Assembly: GCA_035656095.1 (NCBI GenBank)
Contig: DASRTE010000224.1
Span: 1-57,607 of the forward strand
From: DASRTE01 sp035656095
GTDB taxonomy: Bacteria > Actinomycetota > Actinomycetes > Jiangellales > Jiangellaceae
DNA: 57,607 bases
Direction of reading: 5' to 3'
This document shows positions 34,417-43,266 of this stretch, in pieces. Numbering within the stretch: the stretch's first letter is position 1; every line of letters begins with the position of its first letter. The notes below the pieces were generated by a model. The model was not told the DNA's origin and searched no databases. It saw nothing but the letters and a program-made list of their open reading frames with translations. Both the position numbers and the translations under genes were made by a program.

Positions 34417-35378
34417 ACCGTGACCAGGGGTGCGAGTTCGGCGAGGGTCTTGGATCCGATGCCCGAGACTTCCAGGAGCTCGTCGACGGAACTGAAGCGG
34501 CCGTGCTGCTCGCGCCACTCGAGGATCCGTCCGGCCAGCGTGGGTCCGACGCCCGGAAGGGTGTCGAGCAGGTCTGCGGTCGCACTGTTGAGGTCGATCG
34601 GGCCCGTGCCGGGTGTGGCCGGGCCACCGGGTGGGCCGTCGATGCCCGTTCCCCCCGGAGCCGGCGCGATGCCGACGAGCACCTGTTCGCCGTCGGCGAC
34701 CAGCCGCGCCAGGTTGAGCCCAGACAGGTCGACGCCGTCGTCGGCGCCACCGGCTGCCTCCACGGCGTCGAGCACCCGCGAGCCCGGCGGGAGGCGGACG
34801 ACACCGGGCGTGCGCACCCGGCCCGCGACGTGGACGACGAGCTCAGTGGGTCCCGGTGCCGCTGACGCCGCGACCGCCGGGGCGTCCGGCACACCGGACG
34901 CCGGTGTCCCGGTGGCGACGACGGCCGCCGACACTCCCGGGTCGGCCCGGTCGACCGGGAGGACGCGCGGGCGCCCCACACCGAGGAGAAGGGCGGCGGC
35001 CGCCAGGCCGACCAGGACGACCAGCACCAGCACGACGGCGTGCCCGCGCTCGAGGCCCATTCGGCTCGCTCGGACCGGCAGCGCTTCCGCGACGGCCCTC
35101 AGCGGCAGCGGCATCCGGTCGAGGACCGCAGACCCGGCACCGCGTCCGGGAGACGCCGTTCCGCGGGGCGGGGGATCCGCCGGTGGCGCGGTGCGAGCGT
35201 CGCCCATCGTCTCGGATGCCTCGGCGTCGGACACCAACCCGGGCGGAACCTCCGGCACCCACCCACGCCGGGTTGGTACCGGGACCACCGGCACGCGGGC
35301 CAGGCCCGCGACCCGCCGCCGGGCCGCGAGCGTCTGCTCGACGGCGGCGGTCCTGCGGACCGGCAGTGGGAATCGCAC
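34413..35378 (-). CDS. comEA: ComEA-like DNA-binding protein
   Basis: A 321-aa protein with a long cytoplasmic N-terminus (about 110 residues, Pro/Arg-rich), one membrane helix (AVVLVLVVLVGLAAAALLLGV), an SLBB domain (VVHVAGRVRTPGVVRLPPGS), and a C-terminal helix-hairpin-helix pair (IDLNSATADLLDTLPGVGP, SGIGSKTLAELAPLV) that binds DNA. TAGCGT (35390-35385) ends 6 nt before the GTG, indicating a leaderless mRNA. Translationally coupled to comEC. Confidence 0.92.
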   Translation of the reverse strand: MRFPLPVRRTAAVEQTLAARRRVAGLARVPVVPVPTRRGWVPEVPPGLVSDAEASETMGDARTAPPADPPPRGTASPGRGAGSAVLDRMPLPLRAVAEALPVRASRMGLERGHAVVLVLVVLVGLAAAALLLGVGRPRVLPVDRADPGVSAAVVATGTPASGVPDAPAVAASAAPGPTELVVHVAGRVRTPGVVRLPPGSRVLDAVEAAGGADDGVDLSGLNLARLVADGEQVLVGIAPAPGGTGIDGPPGGPATPGTGPIDLNSATADLLDTLPGVGPTLAGRILEWREQHGRFSSVDELLEVSGIGSKTLAELAPLVTV

Positions 35379-35432
35379 CCGATGACGCTAGGCAGCGCGC
35401 CGGCGACGCCGGGCACCGTCGGATCAGGCTGT

Positions 35433-35457
35433 GGACGACGCTGTCATCCCGTCGTCC
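35433..35457 (-). terminator. hairpin after degV
   Basis: GGACGACG (35433-35440) and CGTCGTCC (35450-35457) pair perfectly across a 9-nt loop, 23 nt after the degV stop in its direction of transcription and upstream of the comEA promoter. No T-run. It would separate degV from the comEA-comEC-holA unit. Confidence 0.55.
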
Positions 35458-35480
35458 GCTGTGGAGAACGGCCACACGGC

Positions 35481-36341
35481 CTAGCGCGGGGAGACGACGA
35501 CGGCGAGCAGGCCCGGTCCGACGTGTGCCCCGATGACCGCTCCGACCTCCGAGACGACCATCTGCCCCAGCGACGGCAGACGTGCACGCAGCCGTTCGGC
35601 GAGCCCTCTGGCCCGCTCGGCGTTGTCCAGGTGGTGAACCGCGACGTCGACGTGGCCCGCGCCGGCGCGCTCCAGGGCCAGGTCCTCCAACCGCGCGACC
35701 GCGCGAGAGGAGGTCCGTACCTTCTCGAGGGGCTGGATCACGCCACCGTCCAGGTGCAGCAACGGCTTCACGGACAGCGCCGTTCCCAGCAGGGCTGCGG
35801 CGGCACCGATCCGCCCACCCCGGCGGAGGTATTCCAGTGTGTCGACGTAGAAGAAGGCGGAGGACCGCATGGCGCGTCGCCGTGCCACCTCGGCAACCTC
35901 GTCGACCGCCAGGCCACGGTCGGCCGCCTCGACAGCGGCCAGTACGGCGTAGCCGAGACCCATGCCCAGCGAGTACGAGTCCACGACCTCGACGGGGACG
36001 GGCGAGTCATGCGCCGCGAGTCGGGCGGCGTCGGCCGTGCCCGACAGGTGCCCGGAGATGTGCACGGAGACGACACCTCCGGCTCCGGATGCCGCAGCGG
36101 ACTCGTAGACGTCGAGGAATGCACGCGGGCTGGGCCGCGAGGTGCTCACCCGGACTCGCCGTCGCATTGCGTCGGCGAGGTCGCGCGGGCCGAATGTCGT
36201 CCCCTCCTCGTACGGGCGTCCGTCGATCACCACCTGCAACGGCACGACGGCGATGTCGCAGTCGGCAGCAACAGCGTTGTCCAGGTAGGCCGTCGAGTCG
36301 GTGACGATCGCGACGGCCCGGCCCATGGCCGGAGGGTACAT
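35481..36341 (-). CDS. DegV-family fatty-acid-binding protein
   Basis: A 286-aa DegV protein. Members bind fatty acids and, as FakB, present them to a fatty-acid kinase. Motifs are VAIVTDSTAYLD, VSTSRPSPRAF, VVSVHISGHLSGTADAA, and the C-terminal SEVGAVIGAHVGPG. Either ATG at 36341 or at 36326 (MGRAVAIVTDS) could be used; the second is closer to the conserved start. It sits 13 nt after leuS on the same strand. Confidence 0.92.
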   Translation of the reverse strand: MYPPAMGRAVAIVTDSTAYLDNAVAADCDIAVVPLQVVIDGRPYEEGTTFGPRDLADAMRRRVRVSTSRPSPRAFLDVYESAAASGAGGVVSVHISGHLSGTADAARLAAHDSPVPVEVVDSYSLGMGLGYAVLAAVEAADRGLAVDEVAEVARRRAMRSSAFFYVDTLEYLRRGGRIGAAAALLGTALSVKPLLHLDGGVIQPLEKVRTSSRAVARLEDLALERAGAGHVDVAVHHLDNAERARGLAERLRARLPSLGQMVVSEVGAVIGAHVGPGLLAVVVSPR

Positions 36342-36354
36342 CGCCCCTGCGGTG

Positions 36355-39255
36355 TCACCCCGGGACGACGTTCACCAGCCCCGGAGCACGCACCACGACG
36401 GTCCGGACACCCCGGCCGTCGAGTGCGCGCTGGACGGCGGGAGAGTCGAGTGCGAGCTCACGCAGGGTCTCGTCGTCGACCGAGGGCGGAACCTCGAGCC
36501 GGTCCCGGACCTTGCCCGCGACCTGCACGACACAGGTGACGGTCTCCTCGACCAGGAAGGCGGGATCGGCGACCGGGAACGGCTCACGTGCGAGCGAGCC
36601 CGGGTGGCCCAGCCGTGACCACAGCTCCTCGGCGATGTGCGGCGCGAAGGGCGCCACCAGAAGTACGAGGGGCTCGGCGACCTGGCGCGGGACCTTCGGG
36701 AGCTTCGTCAGGTGGTTGTTCAACTCGATCAGCCGGGCGATCGCGGTGTTGAACCGCAGCGCCGCCATGTCGGCACGGACCGCATCGATCGTGCGGTGCA
36801 GGATCCGCAGCGTGGCGTCATCGGCGGGTTCGTCCGCGACGACGGCGTGGCCGGTCGCCTCCGAGAGCACATTGCGCCACAAGCGCTGGAGGAACCGCAG
36901 CGATCCGACCACGGCCCGCGTGTCCCATGGCCGCGACACGTCCAGCGGCCCCATCGACATCTCGTAGACGCGCAGAGTGTCGGCGCCGTACGCCTGGTAC
37001 ATCTCGTCCGGCGAGACGACGTTCTTCAGGCTCTTGCCCATCTTTCCGTACTCGCGGTTGACCGTTTCACCGCGCCACCGGTAGGTCCCGGGGTGGGTGG
37101 GGTCCTCCTCGACCTCCTTGGCGGGGACGTACTGGCCCCTGGCGTCGGTGTACGCGAACGCCTGGATGTATCCCTGGTTGAACAGCCTGTGGAACGGCTC
37201 CTCGCTGCATATGTGCCCCAGGTCGAACAGGACCTTGTGCCAGAACCGGGCGTAGAGCAGATGCAGGACGGCGTGCTCCACGCCGCCGACGTAGAAGTCG
37301 ACGCCCCCGCTTGCTCCGGGCCTTCGCGGGCCCATCCAGTAGCGCTCGTTCTCCGGGTCGACCAGCCGCTCGGTGTTCGTGGGATCGACGTAGCGCAGTT
37401 CGTACCAGCAGGACCCGGCCCAGTTCGGCATCGTGTTGGTGTCGCGACGGTACCGCCGCACGCCGTCGCCCAGGTCGAGCTCGACCTCGACCCATTCGGG
37501 CACGCGCGCCAGCGGCGGCTCCGGGTCGGAGGTCGTGTCGTCGGCCGCGAACGTCCGCGGCGAGTAGTCGGGGACGTCGGGCAGATCGAGGGGCAGCATC
37601 GAGTCGGGCAGAGCCACCGGCAGGTCGTGCTCGTCGTAGACGACCGGGAACGGCTCGCCCCAGTACCGCTGCCGGCTGAACAGCCAGTCCCTCAGGCGGT
37701 AGGTGACGGTGCTCTCGCCGAGGCCCTTGGCCTCGAGCCAGTCGATGATGGCCGCCTTGGCCTCCGCGACCGGCAGTCCGTCGAGCGAGATCTCGTCGTT
37801 GGCCGAGTTGATGGCCGGGCCCTCGCCCAGGTAGCCCTCGCCGGTCCACCCTTCCGGAGGCTGCACCGTTCGCACGATCGGCAGGTCGAAGCGCTCGGCG
37901 AACTCCCAGTCCCGCTCGTCCTGACCCGGCACGCCCATGATCGCCCCGGTGCCGTACCCCATCAGCACGTAGTCGGCGACGAAGACCGGGATCTGGGCGC
38001 CGGTGGCTGGGTTGACGGCGAACGATCCTGTGAACACGCCGGTCTTCTCGTACCCCTCAGTCTGCCGCTCGACCTCGGTCTTCGCGACGGCGGAAGCACG
38101 GTAGGCGGCGACCGCGGCGGCCGGGTCGGCGTGCCCGCCGGTCCACGCGTCCTTCACTCCGTCGGGCCACGCGGGTGCGGTCAGTGCATCGACCAGCGGA
38201 TGCTCCGGAGCGACCACCATGAACGTCGCCCCGAATATCGTGTCCGGCCTCGTCGTGAACACGTCGAGGACATCGTGGTCACCGTTCGCCGTGATGACCG
38301 GAAAGCTCACCGTCGCGCCCGTGCTCCGGCCGATCCAGTTGCGCTGCATGGTCTTGACCTTGTCCGGCCACTCGATCCGCTCGAGATCGTCGACCAGACG
38401 GTCGGCGTACGCCGTGATGCGCATCATCCACTGGCGCAGGTTGCGCTTGAAGACGGGGAAGTTGCCGCGCTCGCTGCGTCCTTCGGACGTGACCTCCTCG
38501 TTGGCCAGGACCGTCCCCAGGCCGGGACACCAGTTGACCGGTGCCTCCGACACGTAGGCCAGGCGGTGCGAGTCGATGATTCGCCGGCGTTCGACGTCCT
38601 CCAGTTCCGACCAGACGCGGCCGTCCGGCGTCGGCCGCCGGCCGGACTCGAAGGCCGCCACCAGATCGGAGATCGGGCGGGCCCGTCCCCGCCCGCCGTC
38701 GGCCTCGTCGTCGTACCACGACCCGAAGATCTGCAGGAAGATCCACTGGGTCCACCGCACGTAGCCGGAATCGGTGGTCGCGAACGACCGACGCTGGTCG
38801 TGCGCAAGCCCCAGGCGCCGCAGTTGGCGGCGCATGTTGGCCATGTTGGCTTCGGTCGTGATGCGCGGATGCTGACCGGTCTGCACGGCGTACTGCTCCG
38901 CCGGCAGGCCGAATGCGTCGTAAGAAAGCGTGTGCAACACGTTGTCGCCGCACATGCGCCGGTACCGGCCCAGCACGTCCGTGGCGATGTATCCGAGCGG
39001 ATGCCCGACGTGCAGTCCCTCCCCCGAGGGGTACGGGAACATGTCCATGAGAAAGAACTTGGGCCGGCCGGAGACGTCGCCCGCCAGCGGGCCGGTCGGG
39101 TTGGCGGCCTCGAACGTGCCCTCGGCCTCCCAACGGTCCTGCCAGCGCGACTCGATCTCGGCGGCGAGCACGCTGGAGTACCGGTACGGCGGGGGTGCAT
39201 CGGTGCCATCGCCGGTCGCGGCGGCGACCGCGGCGGTGGTCTGGGTCTCGCTCAT
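36355..39255 (-). CDS. leuS: leucyl-tRNA synthetase
   Basis: A 966-aa class I synthetase that charges tRNA-Leu. HIGH-type motif PYPSGEGLHVGHPLGY near residue 70, the editing CP1 domain (TTRPDTIFGATFMVVAPEH and GMGTGAIM-like YGTGAIMGVPGQDERD), and KMSKS-type KMGKSLKNVV near residue 715 are present. ATG at 39255 gives MSETQTTAAV; the region before it is a structured leader with a leucine-rich peptide and an intrinsic terminator (39304-39413), so expression is probably controlled by charged tRNA-Leu. Confidence 0.97.
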   Translation of the reverse strand: MSETQTTAAVAAATGDGTDAPPPYRYSSVLAAEIESRWQDRWEAEGTFEAANPTGPLAGDVSGRPKFFLMDMFPYPSGEGLHVGHPLGYIATDVLGRYRRMCGDNVLHTLSYDAFGLPAEQYAVQTGQHPRITTEANMANMRRQLRRLGLAHDQRRSFATTDSGYVRWTQWIFLQIFGSWYDDEADGGRGRARPISDLVAAFESGRRPTPDGRVWSELEDVERRRIIDSHRLAYVSEAPVNWCPGLGTVLANEEVTSEGRSERGNFPVFKRNLRQWMMRITAYADRLVDDLERIEWPDKVKTMQRNWIGRSTGATVSFPVITANGDHDVLDVFTTRPDTIFGATFMVVAPEHPLVDALTAPAWPDGVKDAWTGGHADPAAAVAAYRASAVAKTEVERQTEGYEKTGVFTGSFAVNPATGAQIPVFVADYVLMGYGTGAIMGVPGQDERDWEFAERFDLPIVRTVQPPEGWTGEGYLGEGPAINSANDEISLDGLPVAEAKAAIIDWLEAKGLGESTVTYRLRDWLFSRQRYWGEPFPVVYDEHDLPVALPDSMLPLDLPDVPDYSPRTFAADDTTSDPEPPLARVPEWVEVELDLGDGVRRYRRDTNTMPNWAGSCWYELRYVDPTNTERLVDPENERYWMGPRRPGASGGVDFYVGGVEHAVLHLLYARFWHKVLFDLGHICSEEPFHRLFNQGYIQAFAYTDARGQYVPAKEVEEDPTHPGTYRWRGETVNREYGKMGKSLKNVVSPDEMYQAYGADTLRVYEMSMGPLDVSRPWDTRAVVGSLRFLQRLWRNVLSEATGHAVVADEPADDATLRILHRTIDAVRADMAALRFNTAIARLIELNNHLTKLPKVPRQVAEPLVLLVAPFAPHIAEELWSRLGHPGSLAREPFPVADPAFLVEETVTCVVQVAGKVRDRLEVPPSVDDETLRELALDSPAVQRALDGRGVRTVVVRAPGLVNVVPG

Positions 39256-39303
39256 CGGGTGTCGTCGTCCCTTGCGCTCGTCGTCGGGTCCGGCCGGAAG
39301 TGG

Positions 39304-39413
39304 AAAGACCCCTCGCACAGAGGGGTCCGCCGCGCTGACGCGGCGCACGTGGCGCCCGCTGCAGGTCAGCGCGGCCCGGTAAGGACGAGCAGGCCTCGCA
39401 CCCCGCCAGCGTA
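39304..39413 (-). promoter_or_regulatory. leuS leader: promoter, attenuator hairpins and terminator
   Basis: In transcription order: −10 TACGCT (39413-39408); leader peptide 39401-39366; GCCGCGCTGAC (39375-39365) pairing perfectly with GTCAGCGCGGC (39339-39329), the first arm containing the leader stop codon; then terminator stem GACCCCTC/GAGGGGTC (39327-39320 and 39314-39307) followed by TTT (39306-39304). leuS begins 49 nt later. A ribosome's position on the leucine codons could decide which hairpins form. The structures are visible; the switching is inferred. Confidence 0.75.
39366..39401 (-). CDS. leuS leader peptide (11 aa)
   Basis: GTG-initiated frame reading M-R-G-L-L-V-L-T-G-P-R then TGA: three leucines and a valine in four codons. 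TACGCT ends 6 nt before the GTG, so the transcript is probably leaderless. The stop codon is inside the first arm of an 11-bp hairpin and a T-tailed terminator follows. Layout matches the leuA leader at 1333-1380. Too short for homology; evidence is position, codons and structure. Confidence 0.68.
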   Translation of the reverse strand: MRGLLVLTGPR

Positions 39414-39509
39414 GCGCACCGCTTGGTCGGGGAGATCGCGAGCTGTCAGGGCCGGATACAGCGTTCGAGCAGGTCGCCGCGCCTGCCACCCGGACAGGTT
39501 CGAGATGGG
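39414..39509. other. short intergenic segment between the VKOR gene and leuS leader
   Basis: It separates the VKOR-family stop from the leuS promoter. It should hold the −35 of leuS; none is convincing. No repeat or gene is seen. Confidence 0.5.
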
Positions 39510-40160
39510 TTACACCAGCGAGGACCAGTAGTCCCAGAACCGGACCAGGATCAGGACGGCGAGGGCAAGGAACCACAACACGAGTACGAGGGCGCGGTTG
39601 CGTACCAGGAAGCTCCGGACTCCGGCCGATGTCCGGATGTGCCCCGCCTGAACGTTGTGCACCGTGACGTACCAGAAGATCGGGACCGTCACGACCCAGA
39701 CGACCATGCAGTACGGGCACAGCGCGCCGATGTCGTTCAGGCTCTGGTAGATCAGCCAGTGCACGAACGCGGCGCCGACCAAGGCCCCCGACTGCAGCCC
39801 CAGCCAGACCCACCGCGGCAGCACGGCCTCGGCCAGCAGGACGACGCCGATCGTCGTCATCACCGAGAAGGCCGCTATGCCGGCCAGCGTGTTCGCAAAC
39901 CCGAGCACGTCGGCCTGCCAGGTCTGCATGACCGAGCCGCAGCTCAGCACCGGGTTGAAGCTGCAACTCGGGACGTAGGCGGGGTCCTCCAGCAGCCTGA
40001 TCACCTCGACGGTGAGGACGAACGACGCCACGAATCCGACTGTGCCGCCGGCGGTCAGCAGCACGGCGAGCCCCCGGCGGGCACCACCGGCGAGCTGATG
40101 CTCGTCGGGAGCGTCGAGATCGACGACGAGGTCGGATTCGTACGTCACATCGGCAGGCAT
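39510..40160 (-). CDS. vitamin K epoxide reductase-family membrane protein
   Basis: A 216-aa VKOR homologue that reoxidises DsbA-like partners with quinone as acceptor. Five membrane helices are visible. The loop cysteines are SCSFNPVLSCGSV (residues about 66-76) and the active site CxxC is ALCPYCMVVW (about 146-155). A typical actinobacterial length, without a fused thioredoxin domain. ATG at 40160. Located 12 nt after the LURP-one-like gene on the same strand. Confidence 0.9.
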   Translation of the reverse strand: MPADVTYESDLVVDLDAPDEHQLAGGARRGLAVLLTAGGTVGFVASFVLTVEVIRLLEDPAYVPSCSFNPVLSCGSVMQTWQADVLGFANTLAGIAAFSVMTTIGVVLLAEAVLPRWVWLGLQSGALVGAAFVHWLIYQSLNDIGALCPYCMVVWVVTVPIFWYVTVHNVQAGHIRTSAGVRSFLVRNRALVLVLWFLALAVLILVRFWDYWSSLV

Positions 40161-40172
40161 GCCGTCCTGCTC

Positions 40173-40778
40173 TCAGCGGCTCTGCAGTGCGTCGAGCGCA
40201 ACAGCCAGCGACGCGGCCAGCCGGAAGTCGAGCCGCGGGTCCGGCACCGTCACCACGTAGCGGTCGCGGATCGACCTCTTCCGTTCGCTGGTCATCACGA
40301 CCTGCCCGGAGGCCTTGTCGACGAAGTCGAAGTGGAAGATGAACGGCACCCAGATCTCACCGAGGAAGGGGATGAAATCCCACACCCGCCGTAATGTCGC
40401 GATGGTCTGGTTGCGCTCGTGTCCGAAGGCCTCCAGCGCCGGTCCGGACAGGTGCCAGCTCGATCGCAGCAGGCTCTTGCCGAAGTCCTTGCGGAAGGAC
40501 CCGATGGGCTGGCGCGCCGGGTCGAGGACGTCGTACCCCGCATTGAGATCGATGGCCTTGCGTGCCTTGAACGAGAAGGCCGGCTGTGTCTTGGCGCGGT
40601 CGGCGTAGAAGCGGACCTCCTCCTTGAACGCCATGCGCTTCTGCTGTGCGAAGCCCAGCAGTTCGCCCTCCCTACCGTCCGAGTCGGCGGCCAGCACCTC
40701 GTACTGGTTGACCATCATGGTGATCTTCTGCCGGACGAAGAACTCCGGGACGTACATCGTCTGAGGGTCCACTGCCAT
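40173..40778 (-). CDS. LURP-one/tubby-like protein
   Basis: A 201-aa soluble protein. The central part (YEVLAADSDGREGELLGFAQQ, FKARKAIDLNAGYDVLDPARQPIGSFRKD in short segments) resembles the LURP-one-related phospholipid-scramblase fold, with alternating beta strands. No catalytic motif is visible. ATG at 40778 (MAVDPQTMYVPEFFVRQK) is chosen as the first ATG of the conserved start. Function unknown. Confidence 0.75.
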   Translation of the reverse strand: MAVDPQTMYVPEFFVRQKITMMVNQYEVLAADSDGREGELLGFAQQKRMAFKEEVRFYADRAKTQPAFSFKARKAIDLNAGYDVLDPARQPIGSFRKDFGKSLLRSSWHLSGPALEAFGHERNQTIATLRRVWDFIPFLGEIWVPFIFHFDFVDKASGQVVMTSERKRSIRDRYVVTVPDPRLDFRLAASLAVALDALQSR

Positions 40779-40816
40779 ACGGTGCAGTCTGTCACCCTCG
40801 CCCATCGCCGAACCGG

Positions 40817-41332
40817 TCAGACGTGCTGCGCGACGACGGTCGCGGCGACGCTCTCACCCCACCGGCGGGCACGATCCTCCTCGCCCGCGAGCAGAGGCCC
40901 GGTCATCCCGTCGACCAGGAAGCTGGTTCCCCGTGCCGCGATCGTGCAGCCGCGACGGCGTAGCCGCTTCTCGGCGGCATGCGACGCCGTGCCGGGTAGC
41001 CGCGGTTTGTCCACGCGGGTGTCGAAGGCGGCTGTGCCCGTCGTCGACGGACACTCGAGCTTCTCGAGCCACTCCCGCAGACCGACGCCGGTGGAGACCA
41101 GGCCGGTGCTCGCCTGTTCTGCGGCCGAGCTCCTGGTCCGGGGCCGGCTCATCCCGAACGCGTGGGTCGGTCCTCCCACGACCAGCAGGTCGACGTCCTG
41201 GTCCACGACGGGACTCGCGTGGCCGACCTCCACGACGTCGACGCTCATCTGCGACGACACGCCGGTGGCCACAGCCTCGGCGATGGCCTTGGTGTTGCCG
41301 AACATCGACTCGTACACCACTAGTGCGCGCAT
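40817..41332 (-). CDS. flavodoxin-family protein
   Basis: A 171-aa FMN-binding electron carrier-like protein. The phosphate loop is VVYESMFGNTKAIAEAV (residues 5-21), and DLLVVGGPTHAFGMSRPRT carries the second FMN-binding segment. A partner is not obvious; the divergent flavoprotein at 41521 is a candidate. ATG at 41332 follows GGAGGAGGACG. Confidence 0.9.
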   Translation of the reverse strand: MRALVVYESMFGNTKAIAEAVATGVSSQMSVDVVEVGHASPVVDQDVDLLVVGGPTHAFGMSRPRTRSSAAEQASTGLVSTGVGLREWLEKLECPSTTGTAAFDTRVDKPRLPGTASHAAEKRLRRRGCTIAARGTSFLVDGMTGPLLAGEEDRARRWGESVAATVVAQHV

Positions 41333-41520
41333 CTCGTCCTCCTCCCTCGTACGTCTCCATCGTCACTTCGAGCGCCTCGTCGGGAGCAGAGGCAGGAGGT
41401 CCCGGCCGGCAGGACGTTAGGCCCTTGTGGCGCGGGCGACCGCCGTCGGGCCGACATCCGCAACGAGTCGGTCCGAGATGATGACGCCTGTCCCGCACAA
41501 CCGCATCCATGGAGATCTCG

Positions 41521-42945
41521 ATGGAACAGGCTCATGACGTGTTCGACGTCGTCGTACTGGGCGGCGGGCCGGCAGGCGAGAACGTGGTCGAGCGCGTGGT
41601 GCGCGGAGGTCTCACCGCCGCCGTGGTCGAGTCGGAGCTGGTCGGTGGCGAGTGTTCGTACTGGGCCTGCGTACCCAGCAAGGCCCTGCTGCGGCCGGTC
41701 GACGTCGTCGCCGCGGCACGCCGGTCGCCTGGTGCTGCGGAGGCGGTCACGGGTCAGCTCCACGTCGGCGCTGCGCTCGCCCGCCGGGACGAGGCCACGA
41801 GCAACCACGACGACGGCCGCCAAGAACGCTGGCTGGCCGAGCTGCCCGCGGAGCTCGTCCGCGGCCACGGCCGGATCACCGGCACGCGTGGGGTCGTCGT
41901 CGAGTCAGACGGATCCCACCGACGGCTGACCGCGCGGCACGCGGTTGTCGTCGCCACGGGCAGCCGGGCCGTGGTGCCACCCGTTCCAGGACTGGCCCAG
42001 GCTCGGCCCTGGACGAGCCGCGAGGCCACATCGTTGACTGCAGTGCCTCGCCGGCTCGCCGTCATCGGCGGTGGCGTGGTCGCCTGCGAGATGTCGCACG
42101 CGGTCCGTGGCCTCGGAGCGGACGAGGTGACGATGCTGGTCCGCGGCGCCGGCCTGCTCGAGCGCATGGAACCGCTGGCCGGCGAGATGGTGTCTGCAGC
42201 CTTCCGGGACGAAGGCGTCGACGTACGAACGGGAACCAGCGTCACGCGGGTCTCGCGCGGCGCCGACGGACCCGTCACCCTCACACTCTCCGACGGCGGG
42301 ACGCTCGAGGCGGACGAGGTTCTCGTCGCCACCGGCCGGCAGCTCAACACCGACGACATCGGCCTCGAGTCGGTGGGGCTCGAACCGGGACGGCCCGTCT
42401 CTGTCGACGACAGCCTCAGGGCGGACGGCATCGACGGCGCCTGGCTCTACGCCGTCGGTGACGCCAACGGTCGCAACCTGCTCACGCACATGGGCAAGTA
42501 CCAGGCCCGGGTCTGCGGTGACGTCATCGCTGCCCGGGCGCGTGGGGAGTCCGAGGACACTACGGGACTTCGCGCCACCTCCGACGCCCGAGGCGCACCC
42601 CAGGTCATCTTCACCGATCCCGAGGTGTGCGCCGTCGGCTTGACCGAGGCCAAGGCACGTGAACGGGGTCACGAGGTCCGGGCCGTCGAGTACGAGATCG
42701 GGAAGGTGACCGGTGCCTATCTGCAGGGTGAGGGCTATCGAGGGCGTGCCAAGGCTGTGGTGGACGAGTCCCGTCGGGTGCTGATCGGTGTGACGTTCGT
42801 CGGCCCGGGCGTGGCGGAACTGCTGCACTCGGCGACCATCGCCGTCACGGCGGAGGTTCCGCTCGACCGGCTGTGGCACGCCGTTCCGGCCTTCCCCACC
42901 GTCAGCGAGGTCTGGCTGCGACTGCTCGAGACCTATGGCCTGTGA
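41521..42945 (+). CDS. pyridine nucleotide-disulfide oxidoreductase-like flavoprotein
   Basis: A 474-aa FAD/NAD(P) protein related to dihydrolipoamide dehydrogenase and mercuric reductase. FAD motif VVVLGGGPAGENV, redox-disulfide region GGECSYWACVPSK (C-x4-C, both cysteines kept), GGGVVACEM for NAD(P), and LYAVGDANGRNLLTHMG. The C-terminal interface normally reads H-x-H-P-T-x-S-E; here it is VPAFPTVSE, so the catalytic-base His is replaced by Phe. ATG at 41521 has GGAG 6 nt upstream; 41509 would add four residues. Substrate unknown. It is divergent from the flavodoxin gene. Confidence 0.88.
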   Translation: MEQAHDVFDVVVLGGGPAGENVVERVVRGGLTAAVVESELVGGECSYWACVPSKALLRPVDVVAAARRSPGAAEAVTGQLHVGAALARRDEATSNHDDGRQERWLAELPAELVRGHGRITGTRGVVVESDGSHRRLTARHAVVVATGSRAVVPPVPGLAQARPWTSREATSLTAVPRRLAVIGGGVVACEMSHAVRGLGADEVTMLVRGAGLLERMEPLAGEMVSAAFRDEGVDVRTGTSVTRVSRGADGPVTLTLSDGGTLEADEVLVATGRQLNTDDIGLESVGLEPGRPVSVDDSLRADGIDGAWLYAVGDANGRNLLTHMGKYQARVCGDVIAARARGESEDTTGLRATSDARGAPQVIFTDPEVCAVGLTEAKARERGHEVRAVEYEIGKVTGAYLQGEGYRGRAKAVVDESRRVLIGVTFVGPGVAELLHSATIAVTAEVPLDRLWHAVPAFPTVSEVWLRLLETYGL

Positions 42946-42966
42946 GAGTCGGCCCGGCGGTTCTCC

Positions 42967-43266
42967 TCAGGCCGGTGGCGGGTCGTCCGCCTCGTCCGGC
43001 GTGGCGATTTGCACGTAGGCGAGCCCATGTAGGTCGAGCCAGGTCCGCCCCGGCGCCTTGACCAGGCGGAACAGGACGCCGTCGCACCCGGCGCAGCGGG
43101 CGACGAGGCCTGGCGCATGGACGTACAGCCGTGCCTCCGCGAGTACGGCGACGCGGCCGCAACCCGCGCACTGCCCGACGGCGGCGGTCAGATCGACGGC
43201 GAACAGCTCACGCAGCTCACCAGCCGCGGCGTTGCCGTCGAGGAAGGACAGGGGGTCGACGCTCAT
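42967..43266 (-). CDS. zinc-ribbon protein of the DUF6510 type
   Basis: A 99-aa protein with two CxxC pairs, QCAGCGRV (residues about 32-39) and ARCAGCDGV (about 60-68), which probably bind one zinc. The N-terminus SFLDGNAAAGELRELFAVDLT is characteristic. Its ATG overlaps the ferredoxin-reductase-like gene stop (ATGA), making it the third gene of the Mo-oxidase operon. A role in assembly or regulation of the Mo enzyme is possible but not shown. Confidence 0.8.
   Translation of the reverse strand: MSVDPLSFLDGNAAAGELRELFAVDLTAAVGQCAGCGRVAVLAEARLYVHAPGLVARCAGCDGVLFRLVKAPGRTWLDLHGLAYVQIATPDEADDPPPA

Noticed and set aside
36637..39414. A 925-codon open frame opposite leuS
   Set aside because: Shadow frame; leuS has all class I synthetase motifs and normal length.
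39256..39420. A T-box riboswitch in front of leuS
   Set aside because: No conserved T-box sequence (AGGGTGGNACCGCG) or specifier stem is seen; a leader peptide and simple terminator fit better.
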